Of a stretch of 64,000 nucleotides of DNA, positions 26,134 through 34,250 are shown piece by piece; within the stretch, counting starts at the first letter, position 1, and each line of letters opens with the position of its first letter. The stretch lies in the NCBI GenBank assembly GCA_945868475.1, contig CAMBLM010000006.1:103318-167317 (forward strand). The letters are read 5' to 3'. A program made the translations under genes and the position numbers. Source of the stretch: an uncultured Ruminococcus sp. (lineage in GTDB: Bacteria > Bacillota > Clostridia > Oscillospirales > Ruminococcaceae). Below the pieces are notes generated by a model. It did not search any database and was not told the origin of the DNA. It saw nothing but the letters and a program-made list of their open reading frames with translations.

Positions 26134-26170
26134 AAAAAAGCGTTCGTTTTTTATATTCGGACGCTTTTTT
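26134..26170 (+). terminator. Terminator of the VTC-DUF4956-cotH operon
   Basis: AAAAAAGCGTTCG / CGGACGCTTTTTT hairpin with a T run. It stands 160 bp after the cotH stop because of the intervening MITE. Confidence 0.85.
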
Positions 26171-26274
26171 CGTTTTGTGTGCCGTAATTGATACAAAAAA
26201 GGTTTGTTTTAATAGTGAATTTTTACAAATATCAATAATTTGACGGGTTTATGAAAAAATTCATTGATTTTCTA

Positions 26275-26302
26275 TTGCAATTATCTGCAATTGTGGTATA
26301 AT
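26275..26302 (+). promoter_or_regulatory. Promoter of the SDR gene
   Basis: -35 TTGCAA (26275-26280), 16-bp spacer ending TGG, -10 TATAAT (26297-26302). Confidence 0.75.
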
Positions 26303-26347
26303 TATTTTATATAAAAAGATATCAAAGGAAAGTGGAGGTAACTTCTC

Positions 26348-27292
26348 ATGAAAACAGTAATGGTGACAGGTGCATCGGGAATGATCGGACTGGCGCTTAC
26401 CGAAACCCTCCTCGAAAAAGGTTTCAAGGTTATCGGCACGGACAGCAAGCCGAATGATTTTGTCAACTCGCCTAACTACAGCTTCGTTCAGGCGTCTATC
26501 GATGATAAAGACAATATAACAAATACCCTCAATGGCAGCAGCATCGATGCTCTTGTGCATCTTGCATGCTCCTGCGACAATGATTTTCCCCCGATCATCA
26601 CTTCGGCAGAGGAAAAAAAGAGCGCAGCCGTTGACAAGTACCTTTACAAAGCAGCCGTTGACGCAGGCGTCGGCGACATTATCCTTTTAAGTACATATCA
26701 GGTATATGCTCCGCAGAAAACACGTGAGCCTATCCGTGAAACCTCCGATGAAAAGCCTACAACGGCTTACGGAAAGATGAAATACGAAAGCGAAAAGGCA
26801 ATGGCTAAGGTAGTAACAAAGAGTGCTTCCTGCAAATGCGTTATCGCCCGTGTTTCCCCCGTTTATACAAAGGATTTCACAGACAATCTCAAAGCGAAGA
26901 TCTTCGACCCAAAGGAAGGCTGCGCATTTGTATACGGCTACGGCGACTATGGTTACTCTTTCTGCTGCGTTTACAACCTCGTTGACTTCATTGTCGGCGT
27001 TCTCAATATCGCACAGGGCGTAAACTATATGGGCGTTTACAACGTCTGCGATACAAAGCCTATCGCTGCAAAAGAGATACTCGATCTTCTCCGTGAACGC
27101 CACGCAATTGGTGCTGTAGTTCAGCGTAACCTCGGCTCGGAGGGCATCAAGGGCTTGTTCAACTTCGGCGGCGGCGGAAAGAACGACTACCGCTACAATG
27201 ATATAAGCCTTGCCTGCAGCAATATTTCTTATGATAATACAAAGGCACAGCGTATCTCGGCATTTCGCTGGAAGCTTTCCAACACAAAGTAA
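26348..27292 (+). CDS. NAD-dependent epimerase/dehydratase (extended SDR)
   Basis: 314 residues. N-terminal NAD-binding TGASGMIGLAL at ~7-17 and catalytic YxxxK = YGKMK near residue 140. The C-terminal substrate domain is short and diverged, so the sugar or other substrate cannot be assigned. Single-gene unit with its own promoter and a terminator 11 bp after the stop. Start ATG at 26348 is preceded by GGAGG. Confidence 0.85.
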   Translation: MKTVMVTGASGMIGLALTETLLEKGFKVIGTDSKPNDFVNSPNYSFVQASIDDKDNITNTLNGSSIDALVHLACSCDNDFPPIITSAEEKKSAAVDKYLYKAAVDAGVGDIILLSTYQVYAPQKTREPIRETSDEKPTTAYGKMKYESEKAMAKVVTKSASCKCVIARVSPVYTKDFTDNLKAKIFDPKEGCAFVYGYGDYGYSFCCVYNLVDFIVGVLNIAQGVNYMGVYNVCDTKPIAAKEILDLLRERHAIGAVVQRNLGSEGIKGLFNFGGGGKNDYRYNDISLACSNISYDNTKAQRISAFRWKLSNTK

Positions 27293-27302
27293 AAATCACA
27301 TA

Positions 27303-27339
27303 AAAACGGCGTTTCCGAATTCGGGAACGCCGTTTTTTT
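27303..27339. terminator. Bidirectional terminator between the SDR gene and the HEPN gene
   Basis: AAAAACGGCGTTCC / GGGAACGCCGTTTTTTT hairpin (one mismatch region around GAATTC). T runs on both strands let it serve both convergent genes. Confidence 0.88.
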
Positions 27340-27784
27340 ATTTACTTTTCGTCCGCTTGTGATAGCTGTTGTAGTCGAACTTTATCCTATCGCATACAAG
27401 GTCAACAAGCTGTTCTGTATCGTTAAGTACCGTGTCGGCAAATTCACGCGTGATGTTCGCAGGAATGTCGGCAGGGTAACGTGTTTCAATGTAAAAACGG
27501 TTCAGCACCGTGCTTTTGCCTATCCAGTCGGTGAACTCGCCATCAAGCATAGCCGCCTGCTTGCAAAGCCATGTAAGGTTGTGACCGTCAAGGAGATGAT
27601 GCGTCTTATAAAGCAGGAATGCCTTGAACGACTTTTCCATAGCCTGCTGGCAGTGGAAAACGACCTGCTCGTAAAGCCGCTTGTCATCTATAAGGACTTT
27701 TGCGGACAAAAGATCCTGATAAGCGTGGTAAAGCCAGTCATAGTAACGTTTGCTGTCAGTTTTGTGGCTGTTGTTTCTGCTCAT
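27338..27784 (-). CDS. HEPN-domain protein
   Basis: 148 residues. The HEPN core is clear: DWLYHAYQDLLSAKVLIDD, VVFHCQQAMEKSFKAFLLY, HNLTWLCKQA. HEPN proteins are RNase toxins or partners of minimal nucleotidyltransferases. The usual RNase motif (R-X4-6-H in the last helix) is not evident; an R-X6-H (RYYDWLYH) is at the N-terminus. Start at 27784 after GGGAG; it overlaps the MNT gene by 29 bp, so the two are coupled. Confidence 0.85.
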   Translation of the reverse strand: MSRNNSHKTDSKRYYDWLYHAYQDLLSAKVLIDDKRLYEQVVFHCQQAMEKSFKAFLLYKTHHLLDGHNLTWLCKQAAMLDGEFTDWIGKSTVLNRFYIETRYPADIPANITREFADTVLNDTEQLVDLVCDRIKFDYNSYHKRTKSK

Positions 27785-28088
27785 AAAGCTTAACTCCCTC
27801 ATTGTCTATACGCGAAGCGAATGTGCAGTCATCATCAAGACATTCATTCCATTCGGTAACGCAGTAAATGATAACATCGCACGGAACGGGGCAGTCGGTC
27901 TTGATAAGGATCTCGCTTTCAAGTTCATTTTCATTGTAGCTGTCATCAACAACAGCGCAAATTTTAAATGCAGTGAGTTCGCCTGCGGAATTGTGCTTGC
28001 TTGAAATGAGGAAGATCTGGAACGGATCGCAAAGCTTGACGATCTCGTCGGACATTTTTCTGATGATCGGATCATTGATATCTTTCAT
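27756..28088 (-). CDS. MNT-like nucleotidyltransferase-fold protein, degenerate active site
   Basis: 110 residues. Position upstream of the HEPN gene, size and the order helix-strand-loop-strand (PFQIFLISSKHNSAGELTAFKICAVVDDSY) fit the minimal nucleotidyltransferase half of a HEPN/MNT pair. The usual GSRARG...SDIDL signature is missing, so the protein is probably inactive as an enzyme or is a diverged relative. Start ATG at 28088 behind AAGGTG. Identity is an inference from context and fold-like pattern. Confidence 0.65.
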   Translation of the reverse strand: MKDINDPIIRKMSDEIVKLCDPFQIFLISSKHNSAGELTAFKICAVVDDSYNENELESEILIKTDCPVPCDVIIYCVTEWNECLDDDCTFASRIDNEGVKLYEQKQQPQN

Positions 28089-28118
28089 ATTAACACCTTC
28101 TTTACCTTTATTAATAAT

Positions 28119-28147
28119 ATTATATAACAATATCAACAATAAGTCAA
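28119..28147 (-). promoter_or_regulatory. Promoter of the MNT/HEPN pair
   Basis: Minus strand: -35 TTGACT (28142-28147), 17-bp spacer, -10 TATAAT (28119-28124). Confidence 0.85.
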
Positions 28148-28189
28148 GTTAATTCAAAATTAATTCTATGAAAAAAGAACAAAACAAAA

Positions 28190-28347
28190 GATTAATTCGG
28201 AATGCGGAATTCGGAATTCGGAATTAATTGTATTTTGTAAATTTACCGCAAAACACCGAATTCCGTAGGGGCGGATTCTATATCCGACCGATGCAAAAAA
28301 ACGATATTTTACCCGACAAATTCTGTATGGGACGGGTTTCCCGTCCC
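28190..28347. repeat. Composite intergenic repeat, copy 3, inverted orientation
   Basis: Order reversed relative to the other copies: module D (AATTCGGAATGCGGAATTCG-type, ~28193-28228), module C (28265-28288), module B GGGACGGGTTTCCCGTCCC (28329-28347). It faces copy 4, forming a large imperfect inverted pair across 28190-28647. Confidence 0.85.
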
Positions 28348-28401
28348 GAATTGCGAAGCGATTTTTCGACGCACCCAAACATCGTAAATAATAGCAAAAA
28401 C

Positions 28402-28647
28402 CGACCTATTTTCAAAGGATTTTCCTTGAAAATAGGTCGATTTATTTATTATATAAACGCCTTGCGGCGCAGGACGGGAAACCCGTCCCCTACAGTATTT
28501 TGTGGGTATAAAACGACAATGTTGTAACGGGCGGATATAGAATCCGCCCCTACGATTTTACGGTAACTTACGGAACAAAATAATTACGCATTACGAATTA
28601 CGCATTAAATTAATTCCGCATTCCGAATTCCTAATTCCGAATTTAAT
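28402..28647. repeat. Composite intergenic repeat, copy 4 (modules A, B, C, D)
   Basis: Module A hairpin CGACCTATTTTCAA...TTGAAAATAGGTCG (28402-28439), module B GGACGGGAAACCCGTCCCCTAC (28472-28493), module C (28529-28553), long module D with both AATTACGCATT and AATTCCG units (~28576-28647). The tract ends 2 bp from the pheT stop codon. Nothing else is visible between 28148 and 28649. Confidence 0.88.
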
Positions 28648-28649
28648 TA

Positions 28650-31079
28650 TCACGCTCTGAGTTCTGCACCGAGCTTTGCAAGCTCTTTGAGTACACGCTT
28701 CATTGCTGCATCTGCCTGCTCATCAGTGAGTGTTCCCTCGTGTGAACGCATTGAGATAGCGAATGCTACGGACTTTCTGCCCTCGCCTACCTGCTTGCCC
28801 TTGTAAACGTCAAAAAGCTCTACCGTTTCAAGGATATTTCCTACTGCGCCCTTGATAGCCTTTTCGATAGTTGCTACAGGAAGCTTGTCATCACATACAA
28901 CAGCGATATCTCTTGTTGTTGCAGGGAACTTAGGCAGCGGCTTGTAAACCTTGTCGCCCTCTTCTGCGGCAATTGCCATCATTTCGGGAACTTCAAGCTT
29001 TGCAGCATAAGCCTTTACGCCGATGCCGTAATTTTCAAGCACAACGGGAGCAAGCTCGCCGAGGATACCGAAAACCTTGCCGTTCTTGCTTACGACTGCA
29101 CATCTGCCCGGGTGGAATGCGCTTGCTTCGGGGTAAACGTCTGTATCCGTGCAAGCCTCAAAGTCGCACTCGCCGAGTCCCATTTCATCGAGGACAGCTT
29201 CTACCTTGCCCTTGAGGAGGAAGAAGTCAGCGTCCTTGCCGTACATACCTACCGCAAGACGTGCAGGCTCTTCGGGGAGTTCCTGACCCGAAACGGGGAT
29301 ATACTCATTGCCGATCTCGAAGAGATAAGCCTCTGCGTTTCTGTTATTGTAGTTTCTTGCGAGGACTTCACACATCGACGGGATAATAGTCGTTCTCATT
29401 ACGGAAGTGTCTTCGCCGAGAGGATTTGTGATAGTTACTGTCTTGCGGAGCTTGCTGTCGGCAGGAAGATTAATCTTGTCGAAATACTTCGGGCTTACGA
29501 AAGAGTAGGTCGAAATTTCGTAGCAGCCGAGAGCAGCCATTGTGTTTGCAAGCTTGCGCTCGAACTTCTGCTTTGGTGTGAGCTGTGCCTGAGCAACACC
29601 GCGGATAACGGTCTTAGGGATCTTATTGTAGCCGTAAAGACGTGCAACTTCCTCTGCGATATCGGACTTGCATTCAATGTCAACTCTGTATGCGGGAGCG
29701 TATGCAACGCCGTCCTTTACGGTGAAATCAAGCTTGTTGAGATAGCCGATCATTTCTTCCTCGGGGATATCCGTGCCGAGGAACTTGTTTATCCATTCTG
29801 CGCTGAACGGAGCGGATTTCTGTGTGTCAACGCCGTTCGAGACCTTGATATATTCTGTAACGACTTCGCCGCAGCCGAGCATTTCAACGAGTTCAAGTGC
29901 TCTCCTCAGCGCAGGTTCAGCCATTCTCGGGTCAAGGCCCTTTTCAAAACGTGCGGAAGCGTCTGTTCTCATTCCGAGAGCCTTTGCCGTTGTACGAACG
30001 GAAGCACCGTCAAAGCATGCTGCTTCAAATACAACATCGACCGTATCGTCCATGATACCGCTGTATTCGCCGCCCATTACACCTGCAACCGCAACAGGCT
30101 TCTGTGCGTCTGCGATAACGAGCATATTGTCGGTAAGCTCACGCTCAACGCCGTCAAGTGTCGTGATCTTCTCACCGTTCTTTGCACGGCGAACGTCGAT
30201 AGAAGCACCGTCAATATAGCGGATATCGAAAGCATGCATTGGCTGACCGTATTCAAGCATTACAAAGTTTGTGATATCGACAAAATTATTGATAGGACGA
30301 ACGCCGCTTGCACGAAGACGCTCACGCATCCAGCGAGGTGACATTCCGACTTTAACGTTCTTTACAACCGCTGCGATATAAACGGAGCATTTTTCCTTGT
30401 CGGAGATAGTAACGCTCTTCAGGCTGTCCTTTGCGCTGCCGCCGATGCCCTTGAATTCGGGTTCGTGGAGCTTTAACGGAAGGTCGAAAGTAGCAGCTGT
30501 TTCACGTGCAAGACCGATAACGCTCATACAGTCGGGACGGTTGGAAGTGATCTCGAATTCTACTGCTGTATCGCCAAGTCCGACAGCTTCCTTTATATCC
30601 ATACCGAGTTTAAGCTCGGGGCAGCCCTCTTCCTGCTGTAAAAGGAAGATACCGTCTGCGATAGCATAAGGGAAATCGTGAGTTGTAAGTCCGAGTTCGC
30701 CAAGGGAGCAGAGCATACCGTTCGACTCAACGCCGCGAAGCTTGCCCTTTTTGATCTTAACGCCGTTAGGGAGCGTTGAACCGTCCATTGCAACGGGAAC
30801 GATGTCGCCGGCCTTGACGTTCGGCGCACCTGTTACGATCTGGATAGGCTCGCCGTTGCCTGCCGAACCGACATCCACCTGGCATACAACAAGGTGGTCG
30901 GAGTTTTCGTGCGGAACAACGGAAAGAAGCTTTCCGACAACTACCTTGCTTATCTCGCTGCCCTCTGTATCATAACGCTCGACCTTTGAGCCGCTGATAG
31001 TAAGTCCCGAGCAGAAATCCTTTATACTCATATCTCCGATATCAACATAATCGGAGAGCCATTTCATTGAAAGATCCAT
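28650..31079 (-). CDS. pheT: Phenylalanyl-tRNA synthetase beta subunit
   Basis: 809 residues, full length. Domains in order: N-terminal region (MKWLSDYVDI), tRNA-binding EMAP-like domain (VVVGKLLSVVPHENSDHLVVCQVDVG), B3/B4 editing domain, B5 domain, catalytic-like core, and the C-terminal FDX-ACB anticodon-binding domain (FPATTRDIAVVCDDKLP). Works as an alpha2-beta2 enzyme with PheS. ATG at 31079 follows AAGGAGGA. An unrelated membrane-protein gene lies between it and pheS. Confidence 0.97.
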   Translation of the reverse strand: MDLSMKWLSDYVDIGDMSIKDFCSGLTISGSKVERYDTEGSEISKVVVGKLLSVVPHENSDHLVVCQVDVGSAGNGEPIQIVTGAPNVKAGDIVPVAMDGSTLPNGVKIKKGKLRGVESNGMLCSLGELGLTTHDFPYAIADGIFLLQQEEGCPELKLGMDIKEAVGLGDTAVEFEITSNRPDCMSVIGLARETAATFDLPLKLHEPEFKGIGGSAKDSLKSVTISDKEKCSVYIAAVVKNVKVGMSPRWMRERLRASGVRPINNFVDITNFVMLEYGQPMHAFDIRYIDGASIDVRRAKNGEKITTLDGVERELTDNMLVIADAQKPVAVAGVMGGEYSGIMDDTVDVVFEAACFDGASVRTTAKALGMRTDASARFEKGLDPRMAEPALRRALELVEMLGCGEVVTEYIKVSNGVDTQKSAPFSAEWINKFLGTDIPEEEMIGYLNKLDFTVKDGVAYAPAYRVDIECKSDIAEEVARLYGYNKIPKTVIRGVAQAQLTPKQKFERKLANTMAALGCYEISTYSFVSPKYFDKINLPADSKLRKTVTITNPLGEDTSVMRTTIIPSMCEVLARNYNNRNAEAYLFEIGNEYIPVSGQELPEEPARLAVGMYGKDADFFLLKGKVEAVLDEMGLGECDFEACTDTDVYPEASAFHPGRCAVVSKNGKVFGILGELAPVVLENYGIGVKAYAAKLEVPEMMAIAAEEGDKVYKPLPKFPATTRDIAVVCDDKLPVATIEKAIKGAVGNILETVELFDVYKGKQVGEGRKSVAFAISMRSHEGTLTDEQADAAMKRVLKELAKLGAELRA

Positions 31080-31094
31080 TTAGAATTTTCCTCC

Positions 31095-31706
31095 TTATTT
31101 TTTTCTGATAACAACAATGCTTTCCGCCTTTACAGTGGTAAAATACTCTGTTATATCCGCTTTCTGATAATTAGCACGGAACAGTATATCTGCCGACGGA
31201 CATTTCTTCATAAGCATATCGTAAAAGTTCTCATTCATATATTCAAGTCCGACCGTGACGATGCATTTGCCGTAGCTTTTCGTTCTGAAAACAATGTTTG
31301 TTGCTGTTGGTGAACCGACATAGGTGTTCGTTTTTACTTCATCTATCTCATAGTAAGGAAGAATAAGTCCTTCCGCCGAAAAAAGATATTCCGAAGTGAA
31401 ATAAAAGCTTCTGAAATTTGTACAGCTTTCAAGCTCCGCAGCAATTTTGTCAGCCGCATTTTCGGACAAGCCGCCAAGCTGCCTTTTCATCGACCTGCTC
31501 TGCTTTATATTCAAGCCTATCAAAGCAATGCTCACTATTACGGAGATCATCCTCCACAGCATACCGTAATCCGTTCCCTCCAGCAGCTTTAACAGCGGGA
31601 TAAGAATAACGGTATAGACTATACTTAAAATATTCCATAAACGCTGCTTATATTGGAAACGCTTTTTATAACGCAGAAACAGGCTGTTTTTGTCGGTGCT
31701 TTCCAT
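31095..31706 (-). CDS. YcxB-like membrane protein inside the pheS-pheT operon
   Basis: 203 residues. Two membrane segments in the first 70 residues (ILSIVYTVILIPLLKLL and MISVIVSIALIGLNI), a Lys/Arg-rich linker and a C-terminal soluble domain with FTSEYLFSAEGLILPYYEIDEV, which resembles the YcxB domain of Firmicute membrane proteins. Function unknown. The ATG is 3 nt after the pheS stop, so it is translated from the pheST message. Confidence 0.75.
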   Translation of the reverse strand: MESTDKNSLFLRYKKRFQYKQRLWNILSIVYTVILIPLLKLLEGTDYGMLWRMISVIVSIALIGLNIKQSRSMKRQLGGLSENAADKIAAELESCTNFRSFYFTSEYLFSAEGLILPYYEIDEVKTNTYVGSPTATNIVFRTKSYGKCIVTVGLEYMNENFYDMLMKKCPSADILFRANYQKADITEYFTTVKAESIVVIRKK

Positions 31707-31709
31707 TTA

Positions 31710-32729
31710 TCAGAACTGACCCAAGAATCTCATATCGTTCTCATAGAGCAGACGCATATCGCCGATCTTGTATCTGCCCATTGTGATCCTTTCGAGTCCG
31801 ATGCCGAATGCAAAGCCGCTGTAGACCTCTGGGTCGATGCCGCAGCCTTCAAGTACCTTCGGGTGGACCATGCCTGCGCCGAGGAGTTCGATATAACCCT
31901 CGTTCTTGCAGAGAGGACAGCCTGCGCCGTGGCAGTTGAAGCACATCATATCAACTTCTGCGGAAGGCTCTGTGTATGGGAAGTGGTGGGGACGAAGTCT
32001 GATCTGACAATCCTCGCCGTAAATTCTCTTCATAAGGAGTTCAAGCGTACCGTTGAGGTCAGCCATTGTGATGCCCTTGTCAACAACAAGTCCCTCGATC
32101 TGGTGGAAGAGAGGTGAATGTGTCGCATCGACCGTATCGGAGCGGTAAACTCTGCCCGGGGAGATGATACGGATAGGCGGCTTCTTGTTTTCCATCGTTC
32201 TGATCTGTACGGAGGAAGTCTGTGTACGGAGAACAACGTTGTCATTGATATAGAATGTATCCTGCGTATCTCTTGCAGGGTGATGCTTCGGCATATTGAG
32301 TGCCTCGAAGCAATAGTGGTCTGTTTCTACCTCAGGACCCTCAGCTATCTCAAATCCCATTCCGAGGAAAACTTCCTTGATATCATTGAGGGTAACTGTG
32401 AGGGGGTGAAGCTTGCCGACTTTCTGCTTTGTTCCCGGCATTGTAACATCGAGCGTTTCAGCTTCGAGCTGCTTCTTTGCAAGCTCTGTTTTGAGTGCCT
32501 GCATGCGGTTTGTGATGTTTTCTTCGATATCGGAACGAACCTTGTTCGCAAGCTGTCCGATAACGGGACGCTCCTCTGCGGAAAGTCCGCCCATCTGCTT
32601 CAGAATTCCCGTAAGCTCACCCTTTTTGCCGAGGAATTTTACTCTGAGATTTTCCAGCACATCAAGGCTCTCGCACTTGTCAAGCTCCTCATGCGCAAGA
32701 CTTCTGATCTTTTCAAGCTGCTCTTTCAT
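31710..32729 (-). CDS. pheS: Phenylalanyl-tRNA synthetase alpha subunit
   Basis: 339 residues. N-terminal coiled coil ([15 protein letters not shown]), then the class II catalytic domain with motif 2 ([21 protein letters not shown]) and motif 3 ([13 protein letters not shown]). The ATG at 32729 is 12 nt from AAAGGA; an ATG 4 codons earlier (32741) almost touches that site. A Cys quartet ([16 protein letters not shown]) suggests a zinc site found in some clostridial PheS. Behind a T-box-like leader. Confidence 0.97.
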   Translation of the reverse strand: MKEQLEKIRSLAHEELDKCESLDVLENLRVKFLGKKGELTGILKQMGGLSAEERPVIGQLANKVRSDIEENITNRMQALKTELAKKQLEAETLDVTMPGTKQKVGKLHPLTVTLNDIKEVFLGMGFEIAEGPEVETDHYCFEALNMPKHHPARDTQDTFYINDNVVLRTQTSSVQIRTMENKKPPIRIISPGRVYRSDTVDATHSPLFHQIEGLVVDKGITMADLNGTLELLMKRIYGEDCQIRLRPHHFPYTEPSAEVDMMCFNCHGAGCPLCKNEGYIELLGAGMVHPKVLEGCGIDPEVYSGFAFGIGLERITMGRYKIGDMRLLYENDMRFLGQF

Positions 32730-32781
32730 AAATTTGACCATTCCTTTCCGTGTTCCGCTTTTCTGCGGAAATTTGCCAACT

Positions 32782-33020
32782 AAAAAAGCCTGCCCCTCAT
32801 CGGGACAAGCCATAGCCTGCTTATAACCACCCATTTTATATAAGGAACTATCATTCCCCTTGCCTTAACGCGGCATACGTCAGCAACTACAAGCGTTTCT
32901 GCGCCTTCACTGCTGCCACTCACGGAGCGAAATTTCAGCCTTGCGGTATCTGAGGATATCCCAGCCTTGTACCCTCTCTCTGAAAGACACCTTTTTGCAG
33001 AGCCTACAACTCTTTAAACG
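32782..33020 (-). promoter_or_regulatory. T-box-like leader of pheST
   Basis: Minus strand: AGAGAGAGGG Stem I text, a Phe codon TTC in GAAATTTCGCTCC (32929-32931), the GCGTTA element shared with the hisS leader, then AATGGGTGGTTATAAGC in place of the usual T-box, a terminator stem (32788-32811) and six T. The bulge TGGT matches the A73 of tRNA-Phe. The antiterminator side is unusual because it lacks the ACCGCG half, so details of the switch are less certain than for hisS. Confidence 0.75.
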
Positions 33021-33084
33021 TGTTTTTATACAGATGTTCTTTTTAAAATAACGCCGACAAAGAAAATTTACCGTCAGCTCTTTT

Positions 33085-33113
33085 ATTATATATCATTATT
33101 TTAAAAATTGCAA
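33085..33113 (-). promoter_or_regulatory. Promoter of pheST
   Basis: Minus strand: -35 TTGCAA (33108-33113), 17-bp spacer, -10 TATAAT (33085-33090). Confidence 0.8.
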
Positions 33114-33124
33114 GTATTTTTTAC

Positions 33125-33153
33125 TTGAAAATAAATAATTTCTATGTTATAAT
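33125..33153 (+). promoter_or_regulatory. Promoter of the DUF6106-acpS-nnr genes
   Basis: -35 TTGAAA (33125-33130), 17-bp spacer, -10 TATAAT (33148-33153). Its -35 is only 11 bp from the -35 of the divergent pheST promoter. Confidence 0.8.
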
Positions 33154-33268
33154 GTATAAAGAATCTAACTCGAAGCGTTATTTTGTCGGTTTGTGTCATA
33201 GATCGGCATGATGACATTGTTTTATTGGAAAGGAGCTGCCAAGGGTTTGACCTTAGGCTTTTTATTTT

Positions 33269-33793
33269 ATGGACGTTTTTGTTGAACAGCTTGTAAAAAA
33301 ACCTGCGAACGGTAAAACACTCGCTTTGAAGATACTTATCATCTTCGGAGTGATAATCGTTTCTGCGTTCTGCCTCTATCTTACACTTCTCGGCATAATT
33401 CTGGCGCTGCTGCTCATATTTGCTGCGATCTACGGCGGATATTACCTTATCACGGGTCTTAATGCCGAGTATGAGTACATCATCACCAACGGCGAGATCG
33501 ATATCGACAAGATAATCGCACAGCGCAAGAGAAAGCGCCTTATCACCGCCAAGCCTTCCAAGTTTGAAGCTTTCGGAAAGCTTGCCGATGCGCCTGCCGC
33601 TTCGGGAATAACCATTGTCGAGGCAAGCGGCATCGCAGACGAGGAAGCCGAGGACTATTACATCGATTTCACTCATGATTCGTTCGGAAAGGTAAGACTT
33701 GTTTTCACCCCGACCGAACGCACCGTCGAAGCTATCACCCCGTTCCTCCCACGCCAGGTCAAGGTCGAATACGAAAGAAAATACAACAACTGA
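33269..33793 (+). CDS. DUF6106 family membrane protein
   Basis: 174 residues. Two adjoining membrane segments (ILIIFGVIIVSAFCLYL and ILALLLIFAAIYGGYYL), then a cytoplasmic domain with the family text YEYIITNGEIDIDKIIAQRKRKRL. The pattern resembles bacterial PH-like membrane proteins. Function unknown. The ribosome site is weak (TTAGG 10 nt upstream); a better AAAGGAG lies 40 nt upstream without a start codon in range. First gene before acpS and nnr. Confidence 0.8.
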   Translation: MDVFVEQLVKKPANGKTLALKILIIFGVIIVSAFCLYLTLLGIILALLLIFAAIYGGYYLITGLNAEYEYIITNGEIDIDKIIAQRKRKRLITAKPSKFEAFGKLADAPAASGITIVEASGIADEEAEDYYIDFTHDSFGKVRLVFTPTERTVEAITPFLPRQVKVEYERKYNN

Positions 33794-33837
33794 TCTTGCC
33801 CCGAAATGTGCGGTGATCGGTCTAAGGAGATAATTTT

Positions 33838-34197
33838 ATGATAATGGAAAGCTACCATGCTGATATGCCCCACATGAGAGAGCTTGTGAAGAAGCCGAAA
33901 TTCATTTCAAGGGTCTATTCTCCGCAGGAAATGAAGTTCATTATGGGGAAAAATTTCTCCCCGAACATCATGGCTGAAATGTACTGCGCCAAGCTCGCGA
34001 TGAAAAAAGCTATCGGCGCACGTTTCAGAGGGTGCAGCATTCAGGAGATCTCCGTCCTCACCGATTATTCGGGAACTTACTACATAAGCCTTTCGGGCGA
34101 AGCAAAGAAAAGGCTTGTTTCCACGAAAATGAAAATAAGCGTTTCCTGCTCCCATTCCAAGTCGATCGCAATGGGAACGGTATTGATCGAGTTTTAG
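33838..34197 (+). CDS. acpS: Holo-ACP synthase-like protein with altered metal-site residues
   Basis: 119 residues. The 4'-phosphopantetheinyl transferase pattern is visible: RVYSPQEM, MAEMYCAKLAMKKAIG, EISVLTDYSGTYYISLSG, ISVSCSHSKSIAMGTVLIE. Canonical AcpS has an N-terminal GxDIV Asp and the Glu of AAKEA as magnesium ligands; here the first is not recognisable and the second reads AKLA. Either the enzyme uses other residues or it is not a normal AcpS. AcpS next to Nnr is a common gene pair, which supports the family call. ATG follows AAGGAGA. Confidence 0.75.
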   Translation: MIMESYHADMPHMRELVKKPKFISRVYSPQEMKFIMGKNFSPNIMAEMYCAKLAMKKAIGARFRGCSIQEISVLTDYSGTYYISLSGEAKKRLVSTKMKISVSCSHSKSIAMGTVLIEF

Positions 34198-34202
34198 CTT
34201 TT

Positions 34203-34232
34203 GAGCCGTGCAGAATTTCTGTGCGGTTTTTT
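34203..34232 (+). terminator. Hairpin with T run between acpS and nnr
   Basis: GCCGTGCAGAATTTCTGTGCGGTTTTTTT: short stem, 7 T. Probably attenuates transcription into nnr. Confidence 0.65.
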
Positions 34233-34250
34233 TGTAAAGGAGCGATAAAA

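Noticed and set aside
29112..30341. 409-codon open frame on the plus strand inside pheT
   Set aside because: Entirely antisense to a full-length, well conserved pheT; Cys/Arg-rich text with no family resemblance and no ribosome site.
34032..34250. Upstream extension of the nnr frame by 73 codons
   Set aside because: It overlaps acpS and the hairpin; the ATG at 34251 has an ideal ribosome site and matches the family start.
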